From assembly GCA_008694505.1 (NCBI GenBank), contig VZDJ01007755.1:2247409-2311408 (forward strand): 64,000 bases of DNA, in the 5' to 3' direction. Shown piece after piece: positions 36,601-49,866 of this stretch. Positions within the stretch are counted from its first letter, which is position 1; every line of letters begins with the position of its first letter. Source of the DNA: Cyanoderma ruficeps. Lineage: Eukaryota > Chordata > Aves > Passeriformes > Timaliidae. The notes below the pieces were generated by a model, which saw only the letters and a program-made list of their open reading frames with translations, was not told the origin of the DNA and searched no databases. The position numbers and the translations under genes were made by a program.

Positions 36601-39600
36601 AAAAAATAAAGGATAATTAATTTTCCTGTTGAAACAGTGCAGGAGGGAACAGGACTGACACCTGACCAATATGAGTGATAGCATGCCATTTTCATAGTGA
36701 AGATATAATGGCATTTTAGCTGTGTCCCCTAGCTGCTGAAAATAACCCTCTTAAAGTTTGCTCCGTGTGATAGCACAGAACGTCATGTAGCCTGTGGCAA
36801 GGAGGACTCTGCAGGTAGACACCACAGTTCAAAATAAAAAACATGGTTCCAACTTAATTTTCTGATGCATCTTAAAGACACTTAAAGTCCTGTGCCTTTC
36901 CTTTAATAACTCTCAGGGTAGCTAAGGTGAAATTGTCACTGCAGTTCCATTTACTGAAGTCACTGGGTGATGGTGGCAAGAAATAACATCTGCTGATGAA
37001 TGTGTTTCTCAGATAACTTGAAATCTTTCAAAAAATCCACCATTCCCTGTGAAGCACATTATCATCACCAGGCTAATTATACTCAAAGCTGATATTCTAA
37101 AGGAGTTCAGGGATTTCCTTTTATATAAGAAAGTGAGATGATTAAATGCCCTTGCAGTGTCTATTTCTTTCAACAAGTAGATTTTTGCAGAACTGTTACA
37201 GTCTGAAATGTCCCAGATGGTGCTTTCCAGTTGCACTGGAGCATGTATTTTCTGGTAATTGCACAGCTTACCTAATTCCCTTGATCCTGAAGTCTATTCT
37301 CTTGTAACAAAGTTTTTTAAAGGGAAGCATCTGTTTTATGCAAAACCACACTTACCATTTGGAAGGGGTTGAGATGTGGAGCACACAAGAAGCATGATTT
37401 TGAAGACATGGAGTGATTGTAGGGACCCATCTGGAAATTATAAATAAAATGTAAAACTTGAAAAAATTGCAAGTAAATGGTAAAACTTCAAAAAATTTAA
37501 GTAAAAGGTAATTCTGATAGACACTGAAAATCAAGATTAGCCGAGGACATACAAAAATGATTTGTAAATGAGGCCTCCATGTACTGTACCTTCTTGTCTC
37601 CCTCAAGTTACACATAACTTTGACTACAAATGTTTGTTGCTTTTTATCTTTTTTATCACAGTAGATTTCAATGTACCATAGCAATCTATTTAATACTCCA
37701 CTAATGATTCTGCCTAGTGCACCAATATGAACAATTACTGCATATGTTTAAATGCTAAATCAGGTATGTGGAGTGAAAATAAGACTTAAAGATACACCTG
37801 TGATAGCACTATGTTGATAAAAGCAATTCCTAATAGCAGAGGCATTTTATTCAGTACCTGAACAAAAAATCTTTGGAAAAGGGACCAAGATAGGCCCTGT
37901 GAGTAAATTTTTTTTTCCCTAAAAAAAAGATTGGCAGAAGCTACTAAGGATTATGCAGGGGAAAGAGAGTTTGCAGTTCCTTGGGAACTGGGTGCAGCTC
38001 TGAGCAGTTATCCTAAGAAATGCATTTCACAGATAACTTCATCAAACAAATTCCTTTCCAGTAAGAACAGCCTGGTGCATTGACAAAACCCTCAGTGAAT
38101 CTTGATCTGTTTCAAGAGTGTATGGTAGTTTTTAAAGCTTTTAAAGCCCTGGCTTTGGATTCGCTGTTGAGCGTGATGGGACTGTGTGGGAGAGAAGGGA
38201 TTTGTGCCAGAGACATGTAGACAGCAAGGTGAGTGCGAGCCAGATATGTCTGCAATGAATAGCTATTTCTGGCTGCTCAGGACAAGGACACCTGGACTTC
38301 TGCACAAAAAAAAAAAGAAATTAATAAAGTTGAAGGGATGAAAACCCTCTAAGAAATAACAAACGGCCTGATATATCCTATTTGTACTCTTCAGTGACTC
38401 ATGAATAACACACAATCACACTGGTAGCTGACATAAGAACAAGCTATAAGTTAATGAACTGATGTCGCAATTTTTAGTATTGAAAGAAAAATTAGTTGAG
38501 TGGCAAATAGCCACAGCAACTTTTTGTCCATACATTTTATTACATTCATCTGAGTAAGGTAGAGGGGAGGTATAGTCCTATTTGAAAATGTATATGCATT
38601 GTCTGGCAATAAATTATTCAATTAATACTTTGATCTCAATACTGATGTAGCAAGGACTGGTGAGTATTTTCATTGTTAGTGAATTTACTAACTTCAGTGG
38701 AAAAGGCAGCACCACTAAAGTAAAATGTCACACACTTATCTTTATCTAGTATATGTTCTAATTTTTTTTAATTAAAAAAAATGAATCAAGCTAACTAAAA
38801 TAAGAAATCAAAACCTAGTTTTCCTGCAACCACACAAATGCCATATTGTGCATTTCCTTTAGCAGAACCAAACTGGACAAGGCTGCTTTTGTCCCTCCAT
38901 CGAGATACTCTGTGACAACAGACATGGAAATCAGTTTAAGAATAAAGTCACAGTTCTGTGTTTCCTTTGTGTCATTTACCCTGTGTTCTCCACCATCACA
39001 AATGAGGTATTAAGGAGTTACATGGTCCTCATCACATAACCCATAACTCAGAAAAGTTTCTCCCAAAACAGCCCTGAGGACTCCAAGCTAAATGTCAGAT
39101 CCAGGACACAACAAATAGCTTCCTTCATCCTTAAAAAAATCAGGTTCATTGTACAGGAAGTCCATATGTATGAGCACAGAGAAACAGCAAGCCAAGGCCA
39201 CACTGGAATTATGTGATTCCTGCAATTCCTATCAGGTCACCTTATGGGCACTTTTGACCTGACACACTTTATGTGGCCCATGGCTTCTCCGCCTGCCTGG
39301 TAGCCCAGAGCACAGTGTCACCACATCTACACAGTAGCTACATTTCCAGAGTCTGCAGAAATTGTAAATGGACAACTCAGTCCATCCCTCTGTAACTCCA
39401 CAGAAATAAAGATGAGTCTGGCAACAACTACTGGACTCTACATGAGGCTGTTCATGAGAATGATGATCTCATGTTTTAAAAGTGTGCCAAAACCTGCAGT
39501 CAGGTAACACCTCCAGCACTTAATTGACTGGTATATGGATAAACAGTCCTAGCTTGTGACTTTCACATGTGGGGGAAGATCTGGCTGCTTTCACAGTACA

Positions 39601-42185
39601 CAGATGCGCATCCAAGTTCCCTTAGCACAACTGAGGGAGGCCCTTTTTCTGATTTCATCTGTTTTTGAATACCTCAAGTGCAAAGACATTGTTCTTTGTG
39701 TAAACATCCATTAACTCTAATGCATGCCTGGACCTGCCCCAGCTTCCTGAATCGCCAGCTCAGAAAGCATGAAAACGAAAACATGACAAATGCCACTGCA
39801 AAGTGAACTGAGTCCATCTCCAGCACAGAAATAGAGGCGTCTCAAAATCTTGTCAAGCATTTACTCTGATGTGGGTTCAATTTTACGTTTAGGTCATCCC
39901 CAACAGGACTTTCATAGGTATAGTTAATCTTTTCATATCTTCCTGATGAATCTTTAGTAATTAGTGTAATGTCTCCTGTGGATTTGACTTTATAAAGTTC
40001 TTTTGATGTTGCCATTTTGGACTAATTGATCTGCACTTTTTTTGAAAGGAGGTATGCCAATAGGGAAGTGTTGGTCCAGATAGAGCCTTATAAAAACAAA
40101 TAAAGCATTTTTTCTTAATTCTAGCTGCAATGTTTTTTGACTAAAAATCAGAATCATGTTTCTCTTAGGCTGTTACTTTTTCACCCCTTTATTGCTACCT
40201 TATTTTTTTTAACTTGTTTATTACTACTGCAACTAATTGTCCTGTACATTGAAAAGGTCTTTTCTTCCTTTGAATTTTTCTCTATTGAATTTAATTAATT
40301 CAATTAATAGATTTCTGACTTCTCAGCTTTTCAAAGGTATTTTAAATGCTGATCCTTTGTTCTAGTCTACAAGTAACCCTTTCACAGACTTTTGTTATTT
40401 GCATATTTTGTAAACATGTTCTCCTACCTCTAATCAGCCAAGTCAATACTGAAAATGTTGAGTGATGCTGGCTGAAGTTGTCCTTCCAGGATTCTACTTA
40501 CATGCATAACAGAAAATCGGAAATAACTACTGTTTGAGTGCAGGTTTTCAAGCAATTTCACATCTACTGATCTTGACCTAAATCTGACCTAGGAAAGCCA
40601 AAATACTCTTTTCCCATTCTTTATGGATACGGCACATGGAGCATGCATTTAAAAAGAAACTTTCCTTGAGGCAAAATATGTCACTATTATTGTTTCCTGC
40701 TTATCCATCACACTACTTATTCAGAAAGTAAGAAAATTAGATTTGGAAGTAGTTTTGGCTCAAGCTGCTCTTGGCAATCCATTCTGACTGTTTCGCATCA
40801 TATTATTACTTATTTTATTTTTATTAATGTTTTTTATTCTTTTATTGCTTATAATTTTGTTTTGTGCAAGAGAGTGTTTCTGAATCTTCCTGGAGCCCCA
40901 AGGTTAAGCTTGACTGATTCATAATTCTTCAGCTAGTTACACATAAAGTGTCCATTTAGTCCAGTGGAATCTTTCTGCTGAAAAACACTGATAGGCACAA
41001 CCCAGTGAAATTACTCCTGTGATTTATGTTATGTTAGTGGGTTATGGTAAAAGCAGTCCAATATATGATGGCAATCGATGCTGATGTTCAAACAGGTATA
41101 CATTTCAGGACACAGAAGAAAATAGGGATTTCTACCCCAAGACTGATAACCTCTCTCATATCCAGAGTACTCAATTCCATATTCTAGGTATAGCAGGTTT
41201 TCTGACACCCTTTAGCTGCAAAAGGTAAACTTGCTCAGATATGCAAAATATCCTTTTACTTTCCCAGCTCCAGTCATGCTTTTCTTTTTGCAACTTCTGT
41301 TATAGTTGCACATGTACCGAGCTATGGACAGCTTCTGCACTTCAGCCCTCAAGATCCATCATACTTCTTAAGCGATTTATACAAAGCTTCTACAAACTGT
41401 CAAGGGAAACCTTACACACAAAACTATCATCTGAAACTATAATCACACATTCAAATATCCTAGCATTTAACATCACCCATCCTCTCTCTCTGTCTGCTTT
41501 TCCAAATATATCTGTGGAAACAGATAACGTTGAAGGAACTGTATGACAATATCTAGATTATGAGGAACCCCTTCGAAAAAATAATCTTTCAAATCACATA
41601 TTCCTTTTTTTGTTTCATCTGTCAAGGCAATCATTTTCAGAAAGGACTTTATGGCAGATCAGAAAGCACAGTCCTGCTTCAGTCCATGAGGAATGGATTC
41701 CTCGTTCATACCACCACAGAATTGACCATCTTTATCACCAGTAAAGCTGTGTATACTCCAACATATCATGAATTAAAGGAGGAATGAGGAAGCAGCTCAA
41801 TGTCCAGGATACTTTAGGTAGAAGAAAAGCAAAAACATGAAGAAATGATTGCATAAGAGTCTGAAGCTAATAAATCAAATGTAAGCAAGAAACTAGATTT
41901 TTTTTTCAACCAGATATATAATACATAAGGAAGTCTATTTACTTCAGTGAACTGCATATCTGCAGTTGAAATGGACTGCAGACTTGCCAATTGGACAAAC
42001 TTTCCACAGAAGTTATATGGAGAGGGTCAAGACCCTGGTTCTTGGAATTTCCTCCGTGTATGCAGTTTCTTCTGTTGCAATTCATCTGATATAAACAGGA
42101 GCTGCAGCAGAAGGTGTGAACATCACTTGTTCAGAAGCCATGTGTCATCCATGTTAAACCTTTGAGCTGACAAGAATCCTGAGAG
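33634..42185. other. Unique AT-rich DNA, 8.5 kb without a recognised gene
   Basis: No exon, RNA gene or interspersed repeat is supported. An A/T-only 22-bp palindrome lies at 38761-38782 and a near-palindrome at 40284-40304; both are low-complexity. A good donor-like site (AAG|GTGAGTG) at 38228/38229 has no long open frame before it. Confidence 0.5.
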
Positions 42186-42318
42186 GTAAGAGAGAAATTG
42201 AAAATCATTAAAATCATTTCTAGAACCATAAGCTCATATTTACAACATTAGGAAAGGGTTTTTTTCTCTTTGAAAGCAGGTTGAATTTCTTAATATAAAA
42301 AGATTCATTACTACCTAG

Positions 42319-42392
42319 GCTGAGGAAATTGCTGAAGAGGACATAAGGATGCAACCGAGGGAAATCCCAAGGACCAGGGGCACACTGAAAAG
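42319..42392 (+). other. Possible 74-nt exon flanked by good splice sites
   Basis: The segment is preceded by CTACCTAG and followed by AAAAG|GTAAGTGG, a near-perfect donor. Exactly one of three frames is open (starting AEEIAEEDIRMQPREIPR). A second good donor, GAG|GTAAGAG, lies at 42185/42186, so the 133 bp between could be a small intron. The acceptor's pyrimidine tract is interrupted by purines. No protein family is recognised, so it could be an exon of a long noncoding RNA or a chance arrangement. Confidence 0.3.
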
Positions 42393-45076
42393 GTAAGTGG
42401 TGTGATTGAGAGAATCTAGGAGGTTCTGAAAGGAAACGTGGTGCTAGATCAAACAGGCATCAGACGGGAACAGAAGACTTGGATCATAGCAAGGAAGGAT
42501 GTGAAGAGAAGCAGCAAAACCTAAAGGAAAATTGATAGGTTATGGGAGTTGTGTATCTCAGAGGCTCAGGTTTCAAAAGTGAAGTCTTCTATTGAATGGG
42601 AAGAGCACATTTTTATATATGCACCAAAGTCTGAATTTCTCAGACCCAGAAACACAAAATCAATAATAAGACCATATAGGAAATCTCTAAGTGAGAAAAA
42701 CATCTGAATGTTTTTAATGATTTTCATATTTTGGCTTGGAAATAACATCCTCGGTTTTTTTAACAATTGATGCTAAAAGCCATAGTGCAATGTAAAACAG
42801 AAATAAGTAATGCTGTAAAGTGTTTTCAACAACCTGATTCAAGTAGAGGTCACGTTGAAAATGTAAACTTTTAATCAGGAGATCAATCTGTAGGGATATG
42901 GGGAATTAACTATGTTTTTTTCTTGATTACTACATTCTGGCAAAGGCCCTTCAATAGAAGGAATGTAAATGAACAGGACAAGTAGATTAATTACAATGCA
43001 TGACTTCCAGACACATTATTATTTAATCTTTGCACTTTTCAGTTGGCTTTCATCATCAGTCCACAAAATATTTCTTCATCATCATCTGTTTGCTATTTAC
43101 AAATCTAACTCAGTTATCATCTCAGACTCCAGAATTCCAGGTCTCCTTGTACTCCTTTCTCTTTTGCCAACAATCTTTATGGAACACAGGAAAAAATTGG
43201 AAAGCTTTGGCTGGTGAACAGGGCACAACCACAATGTTTTCTCTTTCTACACACAACTGAACATCCCACACTACGCCTACTGAGACTTGCATGATGACAT
43301 CATCAGGGATGATGGCTTTTCTTATGCTGAGTTTCAGCATATTGTTCATTGCACTGATGGCTCCAGATTCCCTGTGTAAGAGAGACATTGTATCCACAGG
43401 AAAACTACTGAAGATGAATTAGAAAAACATATTTTCAAATTTACTATTTATCCTAAGGAAAAAAAAAAAGTGTATTTGTGCCTAGAATGGATTTGCAGTC
43501 TTCCACTAGAGAGAGACTGCAAGACACATTTTGTTGTCTCAGACAGCACCAAAGAAGAGTAAGGCAGGCATCAGCTTTCCTTTTTCCTCTCTCCTTTGTA
43601 CGGAATTCTTTAGAAATGTTACTTCGATGTCATTTCAGCACCTGTGATGAGACCATCTCTTCCATAGGGAGTAGGAAAAGTATGTAAAGCACAAGCAGGA
43701 ACTAGAAGACAATGCACTTCATCCAAATAGCTAAAATTCCTTGAAACAATAGATGCACAGGCCTCTTGATTTCCTTGTGTATCACATTCGAGCACTGAAG
43801 TTCATCAGTGTAGAACAAGGCAATGTAGATCTATACTGTTAATTTAGTCCCTAATCTATTTGTTTGAATGTAGTCCATATGTTTCTATAGTGAGTTTTCT
43901 AATGAGCTTACCTTAATAGGAACAAATCATGTTGATTCTATACAGCAGATTTTTTGCCTTTAATCGCTGAAGAAGTTATTACAGAGATCTGATACACCAT
44001 GGCAAATCTTGTTGCTGTCTTATGTGCAAATAAAAATGTTCTCAAGCTTACAATATTTTCTTCAGTGACTCCATATCATCTATTTTACCTAATTTTTAAT
44101 TACTTGTGCAAAGAAGAAAATAGATAAATTCCCATTTACATTTTACTATGCAAAAGTATATCGTATTGAGAAAAAATGAATTATTATTCACTGCATAAAC
44201 TGAAAATGAATGGAAAGTAAACTAAAGTAATAACTTAATCATCTCAGCCTAACATGGCTTTTTTTGATTAACAGAAAAATAAAAATAAAAATACTTCAAC
44301 TTTACTTATACTTCTTCTAGAGTCGCTGAAAAACTTTCCAGGAAAAGCTTAGTTCTTAAGTCCTACTGCTTTCGTATTCAGCATCTCACAGGATATACTT
44401 AATATGTCAAAAAAATAGACTCAAAATACTAAAAATGGAACTACTAAAGATGAAATTTTGTTGACTATGAAACATTTTGTTTTGAGAGATATAGAGAAAA
44501 CCATAAGAGAGGAAATTGTGGGGTTTTTTCCTTCTCAGTTCAACCACTTCTACACATGACTGAGTACCCCAGGGAGCATTTTTAGCTCACCATATGCAGA
44601 TTTCTGTACATATTCAGCTAAAGTATCTGTTTCTGTGAAGCGACTAGGAGGATTTTTTTTCCTAAATTGTTCAGTCCTTCCACGTGTGACTCTCAGCACA
44701 CTTGCACAGTTTGGAAATGAACTCTGCAATGAATAGCAAATGAATATTCTTTGTGGTTTTCTTACAAGCTGATCCTGGGGAGGAAAGAATGAGTAGAAAT
44801 AGTGAAACAAAAAAGTTCAATGAAACTGAACTAGTGAAGAAAAAAAAAAGTCTAACAGCTTTATCCAAGAGTAATGTAAAAAAAGAGAGTAGAGAGTTTT
44901 GTGAGCTTGCTGTTGAAAAGTCTGTCAAGAGCAGATGAATCTAAGTAGGTCAAGTACAGGTCAGAAACTGTTCAGCTTGCATTGCTTTTAAGTTTTATAG
45001 AAGGCAGCTCTCATTTGTCAGAAAGTCAATGGGACAAAAATATCCTCTGTAAGTAGCTTAGGATCAGTCAGTCTTC
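42393..45076. other. Unique AT-rich DNA
   Basis: Nothing is recognised. Short ORFs on both strands near 43,000-43,400 and 44,550-44,940 lack motifs. Confidence 0.5.
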
Positions 45077-45131
45077 TTTCAGTATACAGAAACAGTTTCA
45101 GTATACTGAAACTGTTTGTTTCACAAACAAA
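45077..45131. repeat. 19-bp tandem repeat forming a 28-bp perfect palindrome
   Basis: Two head-to-tail copies of a 19-bp unit (45077-45095 and 45096-45114, two mismatches) create an uninterrupted perfect palindrome at 45090-45117 (half-site AAACAGTTTCAGTA). A second hairpin overlaps it: TTTGTTT, CAC, AAACAAA at 45115-45131. Confidence 0.95.
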
Positions 45132-46930
45132 AGCAAAGAAAGAATTCTCTACTATTGTGAAAGAGGATGGTGTAAGTAAAACAGAGGTATAGAATGAAAA
45201 TGTCCTGTTATATGATCTGGAAAACCAGTCATTTTTGTCTTGTACCTAATGCACCCATGCAATGAAAAGTTCCTGAGTTCGGTTAAAAACCTCAGGTGTG
45301 AGTGAGCCAATTTCTTCAAGTCACTTCAGCCAAGACACACAAGCAATATCCCACTCTCCTCACTGGAACACAGCCTGTCTCGCCTGTGAACCAGAGGAAT
45401 TCCACTTTCTCTCAAAAGTCTTCTGTCTGAGCTTGTAGCCCAAGCTGGGGAGGTTAACTAACACTTTGACATCAGTAAACTTTGAACTAGAGTCTAAAAC
45501 TAGACTTAAAATTATTTTTTGCATCTCACTCGATCCCTATGAGAAAACATTTCTGTAAATCTCTTCGAAGAAATCCTTCATATGAGAGTTGATGGAAAAC
45601 CAAAACCCAAAGGGAAAGTTTGAACAAAAATAATAGTATGCAAAACTTTAGACAAAATGGATTCAGTCATTTTGTGTAAGCACCAGCACCACATACAACC
45701 AGCACCTTTTATGGATTCAGAGACTATGGGGATTTTAACACCAATAGCATAGGCTTAAGTACTATTCTAAGGCCACAGGCTTCTCTTTTATAGGCTCAAT
45801 TATCAATTTATATAGATATAAATTGGGGCACATGCAACTGATAATTAGGTGTCATCAACAACTCTGGAGAGACTGACTGCCCAGAAGCTTCCTGAGGCTG
45901 TGAATGTGATGTCTGGGATTTGTGAAAGCTGTGAGCCAGGGGACTGTGGTCAAAATCTTTCTCAGCTCTTTCTCTACTACATGTCCCTTGCACCTAAGTG
46001 ATTTTAGACTTTTAACATGATTCATTGGTACCATTGTCCTTTCTTCCTCCACAGGGTCTTCCTTCGCCTTTTAATTTAGAATGTATGAAGAAGTGTGCAC
46101 ATGCTTTCACACAAGGAAGTCACAAGATATGCTCAGGTTCCCAGGACCCTGTGTGGGGTGAGTTGGTTCACTTTCTACAGCACAAGCAACAGAAACATCA
46201 CCCAGAGAGGCACTGAGGAATATATCAGTGTGATGTACAGGATGGAGATGTTAAGGAAAGTTTTGTGGAGGAGAAGCCACGTCATGCCAAAAAAGCTTGG
46301 CAAGCCTGCTGGCTAGAGTGGCAATAGACAGGCAGCTGCAGGTCCATTGGAACCTGCAGAGTTGCAACTGCATTGTTAATTTTAATGAGATTATTCTCAG
46401 AATGAAAGTTAAACTCACAGAGATTTGGTGACCTTTACTGAGAGCACTGATTAAGTTAATAGGTCTACAGCATGCCAACAAAGCTTAAGTATGGGTGCTG
46501 CACAGTCAGACATACCGACCTTAAGTCCTTTGAGTATTTACAGAGCACTTACTTTATAAACACAATGTTCTTACAGGCACTTGAGGCTGTGAAGTGTCAA
46601 CAAATATTTATACTGCTGTGGAAAGAGGTTCTTCACACAAGTGTAAGGGGAAGCTTTGGAGGGCAAAGTATATTAAAAACCAACTGTGTGTGTTGTGTTG
46701 CTTATGTGCTCCACACTCTTTGCTTTGGCTCCAATCCAGACTGAAATCCCAACACTCTCCACAAAGGTGGGAAAAAGCTGTCTATAGGACTTAGTCTTTT
46801 ACCTCATGGACTAGAGCTGCATATAAAACAGCACTGGTTTTCCATTTTCTAATGGAAAACTGTTTTGCAAACAAAGTCAAATAAATAAACAACTCTGTTA
46901 GCAAACAGAGAAAAGAATTAGGAGGAATGG
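45132..46930. other. Unique DNA with one hairpin
   Basis: No gene is recognised. An acceptor-like pyrimidine tract ending in CCACAG is at about 46,040-46,054 but no clear exon follows it. The hairpin at 46837-46860 is listed separately. Confidence 0.45.
46837..46860. repeat. Perfect hairpin, 10-bp arms, 4-nt loop
   Basis: GTTTTCCATT, TTCT, AATGGAAAAC. A further six base pairs (AAAACA with TGTTTT) can form if a small bulge on the left side is allowed. Confidence 0.85.
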
Positions 46931-47045
46931 CTCCTTGCCCCCTGGGTGGAAATCCCATTAGCTGCGACAATTCACCGGATATGGTGAAAATGGTAATTTC
47001 ACACAGTGATTGTTATTGATCCATAATTGTCCACTGAAATACAAG
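46930..47045. promoter_or_regulatory. Possible conserved noncoding element
   Basis: Complex, repeat-free sequence contains ATTAGCTG, TAATTTC, TGATTGTTATTGATCC and CATAATTGTCC, a cluster of homeodomain/TALE-like sites. It reads like vertebrate developmental enhancers. Conservation cannot be tested here. Confidence 0.25.
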
Positions 47046-48429
47046 ACAAAGGAGGGTTGCACTCAGTGTGCAAAACAAAGAAAGGAAAGCATGATCCAAA
47101 AATGCTCAAACACTGAATTGCTCCACCTCCCAGGAAACTGGCTAAAACTAAAACAAACAAAATAAAACAATAAAGCAAACCAACATCCTCAACTCAAGAA
47201 AATTAGAATCAATTTTTTTAAAAAAGTGGAGACTGGTGGTTTCTGAAACACCTTCATGGTGCTCTGTAGACTGGACAACAGGGACACAACACACTGGCTA
47301 GACAGACTCGCTGTGCTGCAACCTCCATGAGAGGGTGAGCCATGACAATGTCATGTCAGGGTCCTTTTGAGAGCTGCATCTTTCCCTGCAGTGCACAGCC
47401 CACTAAGACAAACAAAACAACAGAAATATAATCCCCATGAGTCTCTGAGGCAACATAGGCAAAAACATAAGTCTTGTTTTTCAGAAATTTCATTTTTGAA
47501 CCCCAAGAAGCAAAAATTTCTGCAGAGAGGAGAGGCTTTTTAATGAAAAATCATCACGTTTCATCCACAATCCAACTTTTTGTCAACAGAGTTAATATGA
47601 AAAATCTCTCTGGCTGATGAATTTGAAGCCCATTCTCTTAAGAGGCCAGATCCAGTCATAGTATAAATCATCACAGTCCTATTGAGCTCATCACTGTGTT
47701 TACACCAGCTCTGTCCTCACACTGATTATAACTGAAAAGACACAAACATTAGCTTTAATTATCTGTGATACAAGAGAGATCTCTGCTGCTGAAGCACAGC
47801 TCTTTAGCAATACTCCGTTTCATAGGAGTTTAAAAAAAGAGTAAAAGGACAAAAATACCATCTTAAGATGAGTATTTCCTAGTTTTATCAACCAACTTTT
47901 GAAATCTCAAAATGTTGCTTCTTCAGGTGCTTTCAACGGAGAAGAAAAAGAAAGAGTAAATTAAAAGGAAATACTAAAACCACCTCAGAGAGTGCAGCCT
48001 GAGGCTGTAATCCTGCTTTCAAGAAGAGACATTAAAAAGAAACCTCAGAAAAGCCTTGAAATATCAGGTAAAAGAATATAAAAGTCCTTCATGCTGTGTT
48101 TGATGTGGTGCCCTGATGTGGATCTTGGAATCGGTTTTATCAGCTGCAATGGAATCGAGATGAGGGAGGTGATTCACACGCCCTCCCCATCTCAGGCTGG
48201 AGACCATGAGCACAGGGCAGCCCACAGTCAAAGGCTGATCTGCTATTGACAGAGGAGAAGCCTGGTTGAGAGCCTCTGGCTTGTGCACTCTACAAGAGTG
48301 CCCATAAACATATGCATGTTTGGAAAACTATCATGTGTTTTCAACTTCCTGAAGAATTCTTGTAAAATATAACTGAACCACATTACCCTTTGTCCTGTGC
48401 TTTTATTCCACTAATGGACAAATTGGGAG
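47046..48429. other. Unique DNA, nothing recognised
   Basis: No gene or known repeat. A short 7-bp-arm hairpin (GCACTCT, ACA, AGAGTGC) lies at 48285-48301. Confidence 0.45.
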
Positions 48430-48600
48430 GAGGCTGAGAACAAATGTGCTATTAATTACCCAGATGGCTTTTTAATAGAACCTTGGATGATTGCGCAGCC
48501 ACTAAACATTGTCCAGAAATTTCTTAATAACGCTGGTGAGCGAAGCATTCCTTGGGAGAGAATAAAGATGCCATTGACCGGGAGGCTAAGTTATGTCAGG
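48430..48600. promoter_or_regulatory. Possible conserved noncoding element
   Basis: High-complexity sequence with ATTAATTACCCAG, TTTTTAATAG, GATGATTGCGCAGCC and TTAATAACGC motifs, and several CpGs in an AT-rich setting. It has no coding frame and no repeat similarity. The call is by appearance only. Confidence 0.25.
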
Positions 48601-49668
48601 TTAGTTTAGGAGATAGCAGACAAAGGGTGTGTATTGTATGGGAGGAATGACAGGCTGTATCCTAGCTGTCCAGCTCCTCCAGCAATGACAGATTTTCTAA
48701 TTCACTGCAGATTCTCATAAAAGTGGGTGGTCAGTTCTGGTGAACCAAACAGTGGACCTATTGATAGTGGGTGGGAGAGACGTAATCTCGAAGTAACCTG
48801 GCTTGATTTAATACAGCAGAGAGTCTTAGTATCAGCATAAAATTAGGATTAATACATTAAATGTTAGGTCAGAATGTTAAATCCTATTGTTGAAAGACCT
48901 ACATGCAGTCAGCCAAGGCTCAGTATGAGGATTTCAGTCAATCAGGGTCACAGGCTGGACTGTGCCACACTTCCATGGCAGGAATGATGCATGCAGAAAT
49001 CAGAAACTGAAGACATTTTCCTTTTTCTCTGCAAACAGTAACTTTAAAAATTCACATTTTTAATATATCTATGTCCATATATATTCTTCCCTTCACCTGA
49101 CATCAAAATGGATAAGAAAATAACAGGCTCAATCTTGTCCCAGTATTCAGGGAATGATCTCACATAAAAAAGAGCAGTTCATTGTGTTTGCTGTCCGCTT
49201 CTGCATTCACTTTCACAGAAGATTTTTGATACACCAAAAGCTGTATGGAAAATTATTCTATCCAGTATCATTATAGTTCTGCAGGCAATAGGATTTGAAC
49301 TTGGGAGGAAGATAACTGATCTGGCTTGGAGTTTTTCTGGGAAGAAACATATTAAAACAAACAAACAGCCTAAACAAATTAAACAAACAACAAACCCCCA
49401 ACCTAATAGTTAGGTAAATTATGATAACTGCAGTGAGGAACATGCAGCATTAAACAAACCAGAGCTGGTACTGGCAAAAAAAAAATACAAGTGAATTATC
49501 TGGAATTGAGAATAGAACAGAAACCAGTAAGATCATGTATAAGAAAAGCACTCTATAAAAACAGATAATCTGTGAGCATTTAGTAATGTTTATTTCTTTG
49601 CTTCAAAACTTAGGATTAGTGGGAAATCCATCCATGGATATTTTACAAAGATGTAATAAGAAGTCAGA

Positions 49669-49866
49669 GAATTTTCTTTTAACAGCACACTTACTCTTGC
49701 AGACCAGCTGACAGACCCTGAGCTCAGCACTTTCAAAGACCACCAAGGGAAGGTTAGAGACCAACAACTGCAAATCCAGCATGCTGAAGTCAATCTACTG
49801 CTGCAAAAGGTTGCATTCTCTGAGCTGATTAAGGTGCTGCAATCACTTTCCCACCTGAGCATTTGA
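49669..49866 (+). pseudogene. Unrecognised coding-like fragment, possible coiled-coil exon
   Basis: A pyrimidine-rich acceptor region with two AG choices (..CTTTTAACAG and ..TTACTCTTGCAG, the second ending at 49702) precedes an open frame of about 55 codons to a TGA at 49864-49866. It reads DQLTDPELSTFKDHQGKV and goes on rich in Gln, Leu, Glu and Lys with heptad-like spacing. The frame looks more protein-like than other ORFs nearby. It could be a terminal exon, a decayed exon or a retrocopy. It resembles the 5.0-kb fragment only in composition, not in sequence. No parent protein is recognised, and no polyadenylation signal directly follows. Confidence 0.3.

Noticed and set aside
36271..36714. 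147-codon minus-strand ORF
   Set aside because: Hydrophobic and Cys-rich stretches occur but there is no topology, motif or splice context to support a protein.
38150..38240. Possible exon ending at the AAG|GTGAGTG donor at 38228
   Set aside because: The frame reading KALALDSLLS stops just upstream of the donor, and no acceptor of comparable quality precedes it.
38761..38782. 22-bp perfect palindrome of A and T only
   Set aside because: T8-AATT-A8-type sequence arises readily from adjacent homopolymers in AT-rich DNA, so it carries little information.
39699..39709. TGTAAACATCC, identical to the miR-30 5' end
   Set aside because: The match stops after the seed region and no complementary arm that would form a precursor hairpin lies within 80 bp on either side.
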